Of a stretch of DNA of 42,139 bases, positions 8,601-17,891 are shown piece after piece. This stretch comes from Planctomycetaceae bacterium (lineage in GTDB: Bacteria > Planctomycetota > Planctomycetia > Planctomycetales > Planctomycetaceae): positions 1 through 42,139 of the forward strand of contig JANQRQ010000241.1 in assembly GCA_028284485.1 (NCBI GenBank). Direction: 5' to 3'. Numbering within the stretch: the stretch's first letter is position 1; every line of letters starts with the position of its first letter. A program made the position numbers and the translations under genes. The notes beneath the pieces were generated by a model. It did no database searches. It was not told where the DNA came from and saw only the letters and a program-made list of their open reading frames with translations.

Positions 8601-9827
8601 TCAATATCCAAAGTCGGCAGATTGCAGCGACATCGCTGCGTGCTCGATCTCGCTTCTGTGACCTGTCGAAACCGATGCCGTGTCTGCGATCGCCCCAATC
8701 CGCGCATTGTCGCGGGCTACCACCAGTGCATCTTGTCGATGCGCTTTCACCTCGTTTTTTGGCGCCTGCATTGCCGTTTGAATTTGCTCAGTCGGTTCGA
8801 CCTCGCGGTATTCCAATTCGTAAATGGGCGTCGGCGTGAACCCAATCAGAACAAAGCACAACGTCACCCAACCGAGAACTCGACGCCCCACCCCCAACGG
8901 CACGTAATCATTGGCGGTCGGTGGGTGGTTCGTCCCCATCAGAAAGAGCAAGAAGACCATCAACAAAAACGAAAGGTTTTGCTTCATCACCATGAAAAGC
9001 ACTGCCGCGATCAGTAGTGCTTTTCCGACAAATCGCGCTTTCGGCCCGATTAGGGTGTACAAGATATGACCGCCATCGAGTTGGCCGACCGGAATTAAGT
9101 TAAGACCGGTTATAAATATCCCCACCCAGCCGGCAAACAGCATGGGCGAAAGGGTCATATCCTGGCCCTCGGCCAACGGATGTCCTTTGGCCAGTACAAA
9201 CAGCCAGTCGAATAGTAGCGGGTTATCGTAAATCACAATGCGTTGACCATTAACCAATCCCTCTGCGAGATCGTGGACCTCAGCATCGCGAATTCCCAAA
9301 TATGTCAGTGGCAGTGCGATAACGAGCCCGGCCAATGGTCCCGAAATCGCAATGTCGAACAGCGCACGTCGGTCTGCGACCCCCGTTCCTTGGACAATCA
9401 CAGCCCCCATCGTCCCGAACGGGGTGATAGGCATGGGTATGAAAAATGGCAAAGTCGCCGGGACGCCGTATCGCCTGGCCTGCAGGTAATGCCCCATCTC
9501 GTGCGCCAGTAGCATGAGCATGATGCACGCGGCGTAAATGGCACCGTTGGTCAACCAACTCGATAACACTCCGGCCGGAAGCTGGCTGGGATTGGCCAGC
9601 AATTCCCATGGCACTGCCACAAGCCCCCCCGGCTGCATCCCGCGATAAAATGTACAGAAGCAAGTGGCGATGAATAACAGCAACGACAACCGCTTGCGGG
9701 ATCGGAATTGGCGGTACGGTGGCGGTGCCATCCGCGGCGGTTGCGGGGGAACTTGTTCGACCGGGGCGGCCGGAGGCTGCAAAGGAGCGGAATCTTCCAT
9801 CGATTCCGGAGTGTCACGAGGATCCAT
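8601..9827 (-). CDS. Site-2-type intramembrane metalloprotease (peptidase M50)
   Basis: 408 residues from the Met at 9827, which has AGGA 9 nt upstream; the Met at 9836 abuts AGGA and is less likely, and a longer frame to 10028 has no supporting site. The N-terminal 45 residues are Pro-rich and end in basic residues (RSRKR). Several hydrophobic segments follow. HEMGH at 109-113 is the zinc site inside a membrane helix, FDIAISGPLAGL (about 157-168) is typical of M50 proteases, and NLIPVGQLDGG (about 243-253) carries the third zinc ligand D251. The family cleaves membrane-bound anti-sigma factors or transcription factors within the bilayer. No anti-sigma or sigma gene is adjacent. The short Pro-rich tail replaces the PDZ domain found in RseP-like members. 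Confidence 0.88.
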   Translation of the reverse strand: MDPRDTPESMEDSAPLQPPAAPVEQVPPQPPRMAPPPYRQFRSRKRLSLLLFIATCFCTFYRGMQPGGLVAVPWELLANPSQLPAGVLSSWLTNGAIYAACIMLMLLAHEMGHYLQARRYGVPATLPFFIPMPITPFGTMGAVIVQGTGVADRRALFDIAISGPLAGLVIALPLTYLGIRDAEVHDLAEGLVNGQRIVIYDNPLLFDWLFVLAKGHPLAEGQDMTLSPMLFAGWVGIFITGLNLIPVGQLDGGHILYTLIGPKARFVGKALLIAAVLFMVMKQNLSFLLMVFLLFLMGTNHPPTANDYVPLGVGRRVLGWVTLCFVLIGFTPTPIYELEYREVEPTEQIQTAMQAPKNEVKAHRQDALVVARDNARIGAIADTASVSTGHRSEIEHAAMSLQSADFGY

Positions 9828-10091
9828 TCGATTCATTCCTGCAGGGACAGTCAGAGGCCGTGAATTGTAGGCAACCGGCCGACGTGTTGAAACCGCGAAC
9901 TCGCCGGGAAATGGCCGTACAGCCTCATCTCGTAATCTGGAGCGCTCCGAGATGGCTAAAGGCGGCCCCAAGGCGGTCGACGGAGTCCCCATTGGGCCGC
10001 TGGGGCAATAATTTTCGGCATACCTCAACTAGCATCGGGTGTTTCGAAATGGTAAAAAAAAGGAAACTGCGACTGTAAACGGGAGCCTCGA

Positions 10092-10460
10092 ATGGGATTA
10101 TTTGGCAGTTCGAAAGATTGGAATGTCATCGCCGTCATTTACGAGCGAGACCAGTTGTATCGTATCAACGGGAATCGCAGCAAAGGGAAAATGGCGGCGA
10201 AAACTCGGGACGGAGCCAAGAACCATGGCCGTACAATCTACTGGGCTGTCTTCGATCAGAAGGGGGCATTCCTCGAAGGTGACTTTGGGCCTGGAATCAA
10301 TTACATCACTTCCAGCGGCGTATCACCCGATCGCTTGAAAAAGGAAATCCCGACCAACAAATCCGTGCTCGACATTTTGCGGATGTTGGAAAAGGGAGAG
10401 AAAGAAAAAGCCGCCAAGCCTCTCGTTTGGGGTGGTTACCCTGAAGCAGAATCAGCGTGA
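10092..10460 (+). CDS. Conserved-type hypothetical protein
   Basis: 122 residues, starting at an ATG with GGGAG about 7 nt upstream. It is cytosolic: no signal peptide and no membrane segment. It mixes beta-strand-like stretches (WNVIAVIYE, TIYWAVFD) with a charged helical C-terminus (LDILRMLEKGEKEKAAK). The family was not recognised and no catalytic motif is visible. It stands alone between a divergent protease gene and the two-component system. The codon use and protein-like composition make it a real gene, but no function can be given. Confidence 0.65.
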   Translation: MGLFGSSKDWNVIAVIYERDQLYRINGNRSKGKMAAKTRDGAKNHGRTIYWAVFDQKGAFLEGDFGPGINYITSSGVSPDRLKKEIPTNKSVLDILRMLEKGEKEKAAKPLVWGGYPEAESA

Positions 10461-11002
10461 GTCGAAATTGCGGATCTTGGAGTGAACTTGATCCGCCCGC
10501 ATCACCTTGCCGACCAGCGACATTCCTGTCGACGCACGTCCCAATCGCAACGCAAGCCAAGGCAACAGTTCTTCCCTTGCTGCCAAACAGGTTCTCGTAA
10601 CTGTTTGTGGCGATCAATGCTTTTCGCCGCAGATCGACCGTTTCGGTGAAACCGGAAAAAGCAGCAGATATTTGCGATGTCTCAGACCTGCTGAAGCAAA
10701 TCGATCATTGGCTGCAATCGGCGATTTCAGGAATCACCGACAAAATTCCACGATACTGCACCTTTGCGGACAGTTCCCACCGGTACATAATGAAACAAAG
10801 CGAATCAGGCGTTTACCAATAGCGGCCATCGTTGGTGCAGCTTCGCGGGTTCCATGAATGTTTTGACAGAACAAGACAATCAGGGGCACAAACCAGAGAT
10901 TCCGGCTGTAAACTGGTGCTGTTGGTGTTTCGCAGCCTGCCACGGATGCATCGGCCGCCTCCGCATACAAAACTACGCGCCCGAACGACTTGAGGATTGC
11001 AC
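10461..11002. other. Intergenic region before the two-component system
   Basis: About 540 bases. It holds the inverted repeat 10470-10496 just after the hypothetical gene. A frame from GTG 10607 to 10822 reads as a 71-residue helical peptide, but it has no ribosome binding site, so it is not called. A TTGACA at 10862-10867 has no convincing -10 partner. The promoter of the two-component operon probably lies here but was not pinpointed. Confidence 0.5.
10470..10496 (+). repeat. Perfect 7-bp inverted repeat after the hypothetical gene
   Basis: GCGGATC (10470-10476) and GATCCGC (10490-10496) form a 7-bp stem with a 13-nt loop 9 bases after the stop codon. No T tract follows, so it is at best a weak or factor-dependent terminator. 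Confidence 0.35.
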
Positions 11003-11911
11003 GTGTCTGCCTACATTCGCAAACGGAGAACATTGCGACTACCCATCACATTAAGCGTCATTCTGATGACGCTTAATGTCGTCCTGATGGTCTGTTGGAT
11101 CGTCTTGCTGGCCCAAGACTACAAACTCAGCGCCCTGACGATTGGTACGATCGCGTTTGCATTGAGCTTGTTTGGCCTTTCCTTCTACGTATTTCTGACA
11201 ATCAAGGAAGTCCGCCTCAATCAACGACAGGCCAATTTCGTCGATAGCGTCACCCACGAACTCAAATCGCCGATCGCATCTCTACGGCTTTACCTCGAAA
11301 CGTTGCAACTACGGAGCGTCGACGATCGACAGCGAGAAGAGTTTTATGGAGTCATGGAAGGGGAACTGCAGCGCCTCGACGATTTGATTAACCATTTGCT
11401 CGAAGTCGGTCGGCTCGACGCCATCGGGCAGGAAACCGAGTCCGAGGACATCCCCTTAGAACCGTTGCTGCGCCGCTGCGCCCAAACTGCTGCGGCTCAC
11501 TACAAGCTTGACGAGCAGGATGTGTTTCGGTTCGACGTGGAAAGTGCGGTCATTCACGCACGACCTGTCGTCCTAGAGATGATTTTCCGAAATCTGCTCG
11601 ATAATGCCATTAAATACGGAGGCGATGATCCCGAAGTTGATGTCCACGTACGCATTCGCGATCGGGGCCGCGTCATCATACGCGTTTTTGATAATGGAGA
11701 CGGCGTTCCGTCACAGATGCGAAAAAAGATCTTCGGGATCTTTTACCGTGGCGAAAACGAGTTAGAACGGACAAAGAAGGGAACTGGGCTGGGACTGTAC
11801 ATCGTTCGTACGCTGGTTCATTTTTTGAAAGGAAAAATCAGCGTTAGCGACCGAGTCGATCAGCCCGGTAGTGTCTTTGAAGTGGACTTGCCGGGACGGA
11901 CCGAGACATGA
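11003..11911 (+). CDS. Sensor histidine kinase, short membrane-sensing type
   Basis: 302 residues from the GTG at 11003, which has TGAGGA (10991-10996) 6 nt upstream; a TTG at 10997 would overlap that site. Two membrane segments (about 14-37 and 46-66) are joined by a loop of under ten residues, so there is no periplasmic sensor domain and no clear HAMP domain. The dimerisation/phosphoacceptor motif is SVTHELKSP with H85. The catalytic domain has the N box NLLDNAIKYGG (197-207), G1 VFDNGDG (about 228-234), the F box IFGIFYRG and G2 KGTGLGLYIV (about 259-268). It autophosphorylates on H85 and passes the phosphate to the response regulator, whose gene overlaps by 4 bases. The layout resembles intramembrane-sensing kinases; the signal is unknown. 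Confidence 0.9.
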   Translation: MSAYIRKRRTLRLPITLSVILMTLNVVLMVCWIVLLAQDYKLSALTIGTIAFALSLFGLSFYVFLTIKEVRLNQRQANFVDSVTHELKSPIASLRLYLETLQLRSVDDRQREEFYGVMEGELQRLDDLINHLLEVGRLDAIGQETESEDIPLEPLLRRCAQTAAAHYKLDEQDVFRFDVESAVIHARPVVLEMIFRNLLDNAIKYGGDDPEVDVHVRIRDRGRVIIRVFDNGDGVPSQMRKKIFGIFYRGENELERTKKGTGLGLYIVRTLVHFLKGKISVSDRVDQPGSVFEVDLPGRTET

Positions 11912-12639
11912 AACTCTTGATTGTCGAAGACGAAGACGCTCTCGCAACTGGATTGAAGTTCAATTTTGAGCAGGAAGGCTACCAAGTCGTTCGTGCCGGT
12001 GACGGTCCGACAGCTTTAGAAGCCTTTCGTGACGCCGATCCACCCTTTGACTTGGTGATCCTCGACCTCATGCTGCCCGGTATGAGCGGCTACGAAACCT
12101 GCAAGGCCCTTCGGGAAATCGACAACAATGTTCCCGTGCTTGTTCTGAGCGCCCGCACACTGAGCGAGGACAAGGCCCAAGCGTTCGACTCCGGAAGCGA
12201 CCAATACATGACCAAACCGTTCGCTCTTCCGGAATTACTCAGCCGTGTGAGGAACTTAATCGAACGTCGTGGCGCTCGCCCCGTCGAAACAGAGCCACCC
12301 GCTAATCCCTCAAAATACGAGTTTGGAGATGTGTGTGTCGACTTTTCCCGCTTCGAAGTTGAAGCCGGTGGAACAACGCACAACTTAACGACGACCGAAA
12401 TGGATCTGCTGAAGTACTTTGTCGAACACGAAGACACCGTCTTGTCGCGCGACCAGATACTCGATTCGGTTTGGGGCGAAAGTTCCGCTGTGACGACTCG
12501 AACAATCGACAACTTCGTCATGCGGCTCCGAAAAATCATTGAGCCGAACCCAGCCTCCCCGACCCATATTGTTTCGGTACGAGGAACGGGTTATCGTTTT
12601 GTCGCTAACCCTGATGTCAGTGCCGAGACGGTGGATTGA
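11908..12639 (+). CDS. OmpR/PhoB-family response regulator
   Basis: 243 residues. The start ATG overlaps the stop of the kinase gene (ATGA), so the two are translationally coupled. The receiver domain (1-120) has the acidic pair E7/D8, the phosphoacceptor D53 in ILDLMLPG and the conserved Lys of MTKPF. A short linker leads to a winged-helix DNA-binding domain (about 135-235) with typical features: LTTTEMDLLKYF, SRDQILDSVWG, VMRLRKII and VRGTGYRFV. It binds promoter DNA when phosphorylated by the partner kinase. Target genes cannot be told from the sequence. Confidence 0.95.
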   Translation: MKLLIVEDEDALATGLKFNFEQEGYQVVRAGDGPTALEAFRDADPPFDLVILDLMLPGMSGYETCKALREIDNNVPVLVLSARTLSEDKAQAFDSGSDQYMTKPFALPELLSRVRNLIERRGARPVETEPPANPSKYEFGDVCVDFSRFEVEAGGTTHNLTTTEMDLLKYFVEHEDTVLSRDQILDSVWGESSAVTTRTIDNFVMRLRKIIEPNPASPTHIVSVRGTGYRFVANPDVSAETVD

Positions 12640-12662
12640 TCGAATTCGGCATCTCTCGCTCA

Positions 12663-14066
12663 TCAATTGGCAGCAAGACAATAAAGCGACTGCTTGCTTC
12701 GTAGGAAGATTTGGTTACCCACAAACGCGGGCGAGGCGTCAATGGGCTCTTCCAAAACATTCGTTGCAACGACTTCGAAATCAGCACCAGGCTTAAGGAC
12801 TGCGGTCGTGCCACTTCTTCCAACGATGTAGACAAATCCATTCGCAGCGACCGGTGAAGCATAAACGTCACTCATCTTCGCAAGACGTTTGTTCTCGTAC
12901 AGCGGGGCGCCGGTCGCAACATCCAGACACGTCACCAGCGACGCTCTCGATTTGGTGAAGTACAACCGATCTTCGTACAACAACGGAGACGGTACATACG
13001 GCGTTCCCCGGTTGTGCTGCCATGCGACGCGGTCGGAACCTGTAATATCGCCGACCGAACTCAGGGGAATCGCAAATGCCGCGTACTTGGTGTAGCCGCT
13101 CATACAATAAGCCATTCCATTTGAAGCCACCGGCGAGGGAATGGCATTCGTACTTTGCCCTCCGCATTCCCAAATCGTTTCGCCGGTTGCGAAGTCCGTC
13201 CCGCGGGCCCTCACCGTTCCATTGGTCACAATTTGCGTACGTCCTTCATGTTCGACGATCAACGGTGTTGACCAGCCGGTCGGCTCATCACGTTCGACTT
13301 TCCACTTTGTCTCTCCCGTTGCTGCATCGAGCGAATACAAAAAGGACTCATCTTCTGTATCCCAGAGTACGATGAGCGAATCGCCGTAAATAACCGGTGA
13401 CGCACCTTCGCCGAACCCGTTTCGCGTGCGCATGTCGCCCAAGTCACGATCCCAGATCAAGTTTCCGTCGAGATCGTAGCAATAGATACCACGCGACCCG
13501 AACGAAACGTACAGATGCCGTCCGTCCGTCATCGGCGACGCTGAGGCAAATCCATGATTTTGATGATGCCCCTCGTGTGGAACCAATTGCGTTGCCGTTT
13601 TTTGCCAACGAATCTCTCCGGAATTGCGATCGATGGAAATAACATCGAACCGGTGGTTGGTTGTGGGACCACCGCCTCGACCGCCTCTTCCGCCTCGTCC
13701 TCGTCGTCGCCGATTCTCACCTCTTGGCGGTTGACTACCCCGCTGAGCCGCCGCGGGATCAGAAATCGACGCCTGACCTGCAGTCTGCGTATCGATTGCC
13801 GTGAGGATAAACACCTGATCTTCCCAAACGATGGGCGTTGATTCCCCCTGCCCCGGAAGTGCAATCTTCCACTGCACATTCGAAGATTCGCTCCATTCTT
13901 TTGGCGGTGTCGCTTCAGGCGCTACACCGTTGGCCAACGGCCCCCGCCATTGATGCCAATTCTGTTGTGCTCCCGGAACTGGTTCGTCCGCCTCGGCTGT
14001 GGCAGACAATGCCAGGCACAAGGCACCAATTACGACATACCATTTGGCTTTGACCATCGTCATCAT
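12663..14066 (-). CDS. Exported PQQ-type beta-propeller protein with an Arg-Gly-rich insert
   Basis: 467 residues from the ATG at 14066, with GGGGA just upstream (the next Met at 14063 is equally possible). A signal peptide covers about 1-26 (WYVVIGALCLALSATAEA). The mature part has repeated propeller blades with DR-GE or AATGET motifs (SIDRNSGEIRWQK, LDAATGETKWKV, CLDVATGAPLY), the PQQ-like/quinoprotein WD-type fold related to outer-membrane assembly and alcohol dehydrogenase propellers. WHQWRGPLANG near residue 37 is a frequent start of this family in planctomycetes. Residues 115-133 are an Arg/Gly-rich stretch. No PQQ dehydrogenase active-site set was recognised, so it may be a scaffold rather than an enzyme. 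It converges on the response regulator gene with a 23-base gap. Confidence 0.75.
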   Translation of the reverse strand: MMTMVKAKWYVVIGALCLALSATAEADEPVPGAQQNWHQWRGPLANGVAPEATPPKEWSESSNVQWKIALPGQGESTPIVWEDQVFILTAIDTQTAGQASISDPAAAQRGSQPPRGENRRRRGRGGRGGRGGGPTTNHRFDVISIDRNSGEIRWQKTATQLVPHEGHHQNHGFASASPMTDGRHLYVSFGSRGIYCYDLDGNLIWDRDLGDMRTRNGFGEGASPVIYGDSLIVLWDTEDESFLYSLDAATGETKWKVERDEPTGWSTPLIVEHEGRTQIVTNGTVRARGTDFATGETIWECGGQSTNAIPSPVASNGMAYCMSGYTKYAAFAIPLSSVGDITGSDRVAWQHNRGTPYVPSPLLYEDRLYFTKSRASLVTCLDVATGAPLYENKRLAKMSDVYASPVAANGFVYIVGRSGTTAVLKPGADFEVVATNVLEEPIDASPAFVGNQIFLRSKQSLYCLAAN

Positions 14067-14431
14067 GCGATCCCCGATGAAGAATGATTCACAATATTCG
14101 ACGCACGACGTCCCTGCTGACTCGCGGCGGCCAACTGTCGCACAAGACGCCTTTGATCCGACTGGAAGCGCGCATTTTCCGCGCCAATTGCCCCTTATAA
14201 ACACAATGACCCCGCGATGGTTTCGCCCAAATCCGCGAGATGCCACGAATCAGCCCGACTTTTCGCAATCCATCGGGTTGAAATCGCATCCAATCGGCGG
14301 CCCTGAAGTCAACGGGAGTCGTTGATGGACCGATTCGGACGCCTTTCGCCTGCAGAACGGACCTGGCGCCGGCATTTGATGACTGGCACCGATGCCCACC
14401 GTCGCGTCTCCGACATTCGAGGTCATGGCAA
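14067..14431. other. Intergenic region between glgX and the PQQ-type gene
   Basis: About 365 bases between two minus-strand genes. It should contain the end of the glgX transcript and the promoter of the PQQ-type gene. Neither a convincing terminator nor a promoter was found. Short open frames on both strands are out of phase with any ribosome binding site. Confidence 0.5.
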
Positions 14432-16690
14432 TTAAGTTCGCCCGCTCAATTCTTCGATCTCTGTCGACGGCTTTGGTGGGGGATCGACGATCTGCTGCGG
14501 AATGGGTCTCGCAATGTTCGCAGCTCGCTCGGGAACTAGCCCCAAAATCCTGGCCAACAGTCGAGGACGAACGGCTTTCAATTGCAGCAATACCAAAGAT
14601 CGTGCTTGCAAAACATAGCTTGCCCCACCTTCCATTAGCTTTCGTGGTGGGTCGGCAAGTGACGTATCGAGAACCGGTTTCCAAAAGCTGCGACCGGCCG
14701 CCTTGGGTAACGTGAATGGAATGGCATGGTCGTGGGCGTTCAGCATGACGACCAAAGTTTTTCCGACGATGCGGCGCCCGCGGTCGTCGAATTCATCCGG
14801 CATTTCGCCGGCAAGCATCAATCCGAGGCAGCGGACAAAGCCCGCATTCCAATCGCTATCGGTCATTTCCATTCCACCGGGACTCAGCCAGATGATGTCC
14901 CGAATCGCGGCGCCACGAATCTGACGACCCTGCAGGAAATGTCGCCGTTTTAAGACCGGATGTTTTTTCCAGATTTCGACGACTTCGCACACGAACTTAA
15001 AGAAGTCACGCTCGGGATCGGTCAAATCCCAATTGAGCCAGCTAATCTCATTGTCCTGGCAATACGGATTGTTGTTGCCATGCTGTGTGTGTCCGATTTC
15101 GTCGCCGCTGCGAATCATCGGCACACCTTGCGACAGCAACAGCGTCGCAATAAAGTTTCGCTTTTGTTGCTCACGAAGCTTACTGATGGCCTGGTCGTTG
15201 GTGGGCCCTTCGACTCCACAGTTCCAACTCATGTTGTGTGAGTCGCCGTCTTCCCCGTTCTGGCCGTTCGCTTCGTTGTGTTTGTCGTTGTAGCTCACCA
15301 AATCGTGAAGCGTAAACCCGTCGTGCGACGTCACGAAATTGATACTGGCGTACGGACGCCGGCCACTGTGCTCGTAAAGGTCACTGCTCCCACAGAGTCG
15401 CGTCGCGAATTCCGAAACGGCATGCCCGTCACCCCGCCAGAACTGTCGAACGGCATCGCGATATTTTCCGTTCCACTCGGTCCACAAGACTGGAAAGTTG
15501 CCGACCTGATAGCCGCCCTCCCCCAAATCCCATGGCTCGGCAATCAGTTTGACCTGCGATAGTACGGGATCCTGGTGGATGATGTCGAAGAAAGCTCCCA
15601 GCTTGTCGACAGCGTGAAGCTCACGGGCCAAGGCACTGGCCAAATCGAACCGAAAGCCATCAACGTGCATCTCCTGCACCCAGTATCGCAAACTGTCCAT
15701 GATCAGCTGCAACACGCGTGGGCAAACCATATTCAGCGTATTGCCACAGCCCGTAAAGTCGGTGTAGTAGCGCGGGTTTTCTGGCTCCAACCGGTAATAC
15801 GAACTGTTGTCGAGACCGCGTAACGAAAGGGTCGGCCCGAAATGGTTCCCTTCGCCTGTATGGTTATAAACAACGTCCAATATGACTTCGAGTCCCGCCT
15901 TGTGAAGACGCCGAACCATCTGTTTGAATTCACGAACTGCACCACTCGGCGTCTTCGCCGCTGAATACCGCATGTCCGGCGCAAAGTACGATAGCGTGTT
16001 GTACCCCCAGTAATTGTGCAGACCCTTTTCCACCAGATGCCGGTCATTGACGCTATGATGAACCGGCATCAGTTCGATTGCGGTAACACCGATCCTTTGA
16101 AAATGGCGGATGGCGGCGGGGCTCGCTAAACCTGCATAGGTACCGCGGAGATGCGCAGGAACCTTGGGATGCCGCATCGAGAATCCACGAACGTGAGTCT
16201 CGTAGATCAGCGTTTTGTGCCACGGCGTCCGAGGCGGCTTGTCGTTTCCCCAATGAAATGTCGAACTTGTTACAACCCCGAGCGGGGCGCAATCGGCATT
16301 ATCTCGTTGATCAAAGGAGAGATCGCCATCGGGATGCCCGACACTGTACCCGAACATCGTATCGGACCAGCGAAGATCGCGGCCGATCGCTCGCGTGTAG
16401 GGATCCAGCAGTACCTTATTCGAATTGAATCGAAATCCTTTGCGAGGATTGTACGGCCCCTGGACGCGATATCCGTATAGCTGGCCTGGTCGAACATCTG
16501 GCAGGTAGCAGTGCCAGACAATGTCGGTTTGCTCGCGCAGCGGGATGCAATGAGATTCAGATTGTGCATCGACGGAATCGAATAAACACAATTCAACGCG
16601 CGTCGCGTGCTCGGAAAAGACCGCAAAATTGACGCCGCGTCCGTCCCACGTTGCTCCAAGTGGATAGGGGCGTCCTGGCCAAACCCTCAT
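14432..16690 (-). CDS. glgX: Glycogen debranching enzyme GlgX (isoamylase-type, GH13)
   Basis: 752 residues from the ATG at 16690 (GGAG 6 nt upstream). This start gives MRVWPGRPYPLGATWDG, the usual N-terminus of the family; an ATG at 16702 lies too close to its AGGAGG. An N-terminal CBM48-type domain (about 8-110) precedes the GH13 barrel. The catalytic residues are visible: the nucleophile D349 in DGFRFDLAS, the acid E385 in IAEPWDLG and D457 in FVTSHDG. GYNT, the barrel motif VVYNHTGEG and the C-terminal beta domain are also present. It hydrolyses alpha-1,6 branch linkages of phosphorylase-limit glycogen in the cytosol. The last 40 residues are Pro-rich and not part of the standard fold. 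No other glg gene is adjacent. Confidence 0.95.
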   Translation of the reverse strand: MRVWPGRPYPLGATWDGRGVNFAVFSEHATRVELCLFDSVDAQSESHCIPLREQTDIVWHCYLPDVRPGQLYGYRVQGPYNPRKGFRFNSNKVLLDPYTRAIGRDLRWSDTMFGYSVGHPDGDLSFDQRDNADCAPLGVVTSSTFHWGNDKPPRTPWHKTLIYETHVRGFSMRHPKVPAHLRGTYAGLASPAAIRHFQRIGVTAIELMPVHHSVNDRHLVEKGLHNYWGYNTLSYFAPDMRYSAAKTPSGAVREFKQMVRRLHKAGLEVILDVVYNHTGEGNHFGPTLSLRGLDNSSYYRLEPENPRYYTDFTGCGNTLNMVCPRVLQLIMDSLRYWVQEMHVDGFRFDLASALARELHAVDKLGAFFDIIHQDPVLSQVKLIAEPWDLGEGGYQVGNFPVLWTEWNGKYRDAVRQFWRGDGHAVSEFATRLCGSSDLYEHSGRRPYASINFVTSHDGFTLHDLVSYNDKHNEANGQNGEDGDSHNMSWNCGVEGPTNDQAISKLREQQKRNFIATLLLSQGVPMIRSGDEIGHTQHGNNNPYCQDNEISWLNWDLTDPERDFFKFVCEVVEIWKKHPVLKRRHFLQGRQIRGAAIRDIIWLSPGGMEMTDSDWNAGFVRCLGLMLAGEMPDEFDDRGRRIVGKTLVVMLNAHDHAIPFTLPKAAGRSFWKPVLDTSLADPPRKLMEGGASYVLQARSLVLLQLKAVRPRLLARILGLVPERAANIARPIPQQIVDPPPKPSTEIEELSGRT

Positions 16691-17237
16691 CGGTGTCTCC
16701 ATACCTCCTACGATGTTTCGGTCCTCTCCGATCGAGCACAATCGGACCGACTGTGCGAATTGTTTGATGCAGTTCCACCCAAGTCAAGGAATCTGGGGAG
16801 ATTGCGCAAATAATTTGGAATTGTGACTGATAGAAGGCAACTTTCACCACATTTCGCAAGTAAGCCCGCAATCGCGATCCCTGAACTGGCCATATGGGAC
16901 CTTCGCGACTCGGAAACCATCGTCATTTGCGGAGAAAACATTTCGCCCAATTCGGGACTCCGTGTCTGAAAGGCCACAAATGCTGGTTTGCAGCAAATCT
17001 TGCACATTGGCGAGCGCTAAACTCCTCGAGATCCCTCGGCATTTGGCTAAAGAATCGCTGCTTGAGCAAATTCCGCGACAAAAAGTCCCGCAGATTCCTA
17101 GTCAGCGTCATCTGATGTGTTGTCATCGGATCGCCACGCACGATAGGCTCGTCGACGAAACGCCTACGCAAATCAGATGGTGAGCCCGAATTTCGGGTTC
17201 CCGATCCTGTCAGCGGTTGAGAGAGCTGAGTGTGCTA
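16691..17237. other. Intergenic region between glgX and the HAD phosphatase
   Basis: About 550 bases between divergent genes. Short open frames on both strands overlap one another, lack ribosome binding sites and have low-quality composition. No promoter, hairpin or RNA gene could be supported, although both flanking genes must be transcribed from here. Confidence 0.5.
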
Positions 17238-17891
17238 ATGCCTTATCGTGCTGTTGTTTTCGATCTCGATGGTACTCTGCTAGATACGCTGCCCGATATC
17301 GCCGACTCGGCCAACAAGGTGTTAAAAGAAATCGGCAGCCCGACACATACCCTGGATGAGTTTCGCTTCCTTGTCGGAGAGGGTGTGCAGCGTCTTTTTA
17401 CGAAGGCCCTGCATAACACGACTTCGACTCTCAAAGTCGACCGTTGTGTGGAATTGTTTCGGACAATCTATCGACAAGAATGGAACGTGTCGACAAAGCC
17501 GTTCGCGGGCATCCCTGAACTCATTCACGAGTTGTCACAACGCGAACTTAAACTCGCTGTGCTCTCAAACAAGCCCCAAGAGTTCACGACGATATGCATC
17601 GAGGAATACTTCTCGAAAGAAGTCTTCGAACCGATTGTGGGGCAGAGTTCGCAAACACCGCCCAAACCGGATCCATCTGGTGCACAAGCGATTCTGCAGA
17701 AACTTGGCGTCGAGCCCGGTGAGACGGCCTACGTCGGGGATTCCGGCGTCGATATGCAGACGGCCTGTCGCGTCGGAATGTACCCCATTGGCGTGCTGTG
17801 GGGCTACCGACCAAAAGAGGAACTGATCGAAAATGGTGCTGCTGTATGCATCGACGACCCAGTCGATTTACTGCCATTGCTGTTGAAATAG
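17238..17891 (+). CDS. gph: HAD-family phosphatase, phosphoglycolate-phosphatase-like
   Basis: 217 residues from the ATG at 17238 (an upstream TTG at 17217 is possible but unnecessary). HAD motif I is VVFDLDGTLLDT with the nucleophile D9 and the acid/base D11. Motif II is VLSNK, motif III is the Lys of PPKPDPSG, and motif IV is YVGDSGVDMQTA. A helical cap domain lies between motifs I and II, as in Gph/PGP enzymes. It probably hydrolyses 2-phosphoglycolate from DNA repair or metabolic by-products, though related HAD enzymes act on other small phosphate esters. Monocistronic by appearance. Confidence 0.8.
   Translation: MPYRAVVFDLDGTLLDTLPDIADSANKVLKEIGSPTHTLDEFRFLVGEGVQRLFTKALHNTTSTLKVDRCVELFRTIYRQEWNVSTKPFAGIPELIHELSQRELKLAVLSNKPQEFTTICIEEYFSKEVFEPIVGQSSQTPPKPDPSGAQAILQKLGVEPGETAYVGDSGVDMQTACRVGMYPIGVLWGYRPKEELIENGAAVCIDDPVDLLPLLLK

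Noticed and set aside
10607..10822. 71-codon plus-strand frame that reads somewhat like a helical protein
   Set aside because: GTG start with no ribosome binding site and no recognisable family; kept as intergenic.
10862..10867. TTGACA upstream of the two-component system
   Set aside because: No acceptable -10 element at 16-18 bases.
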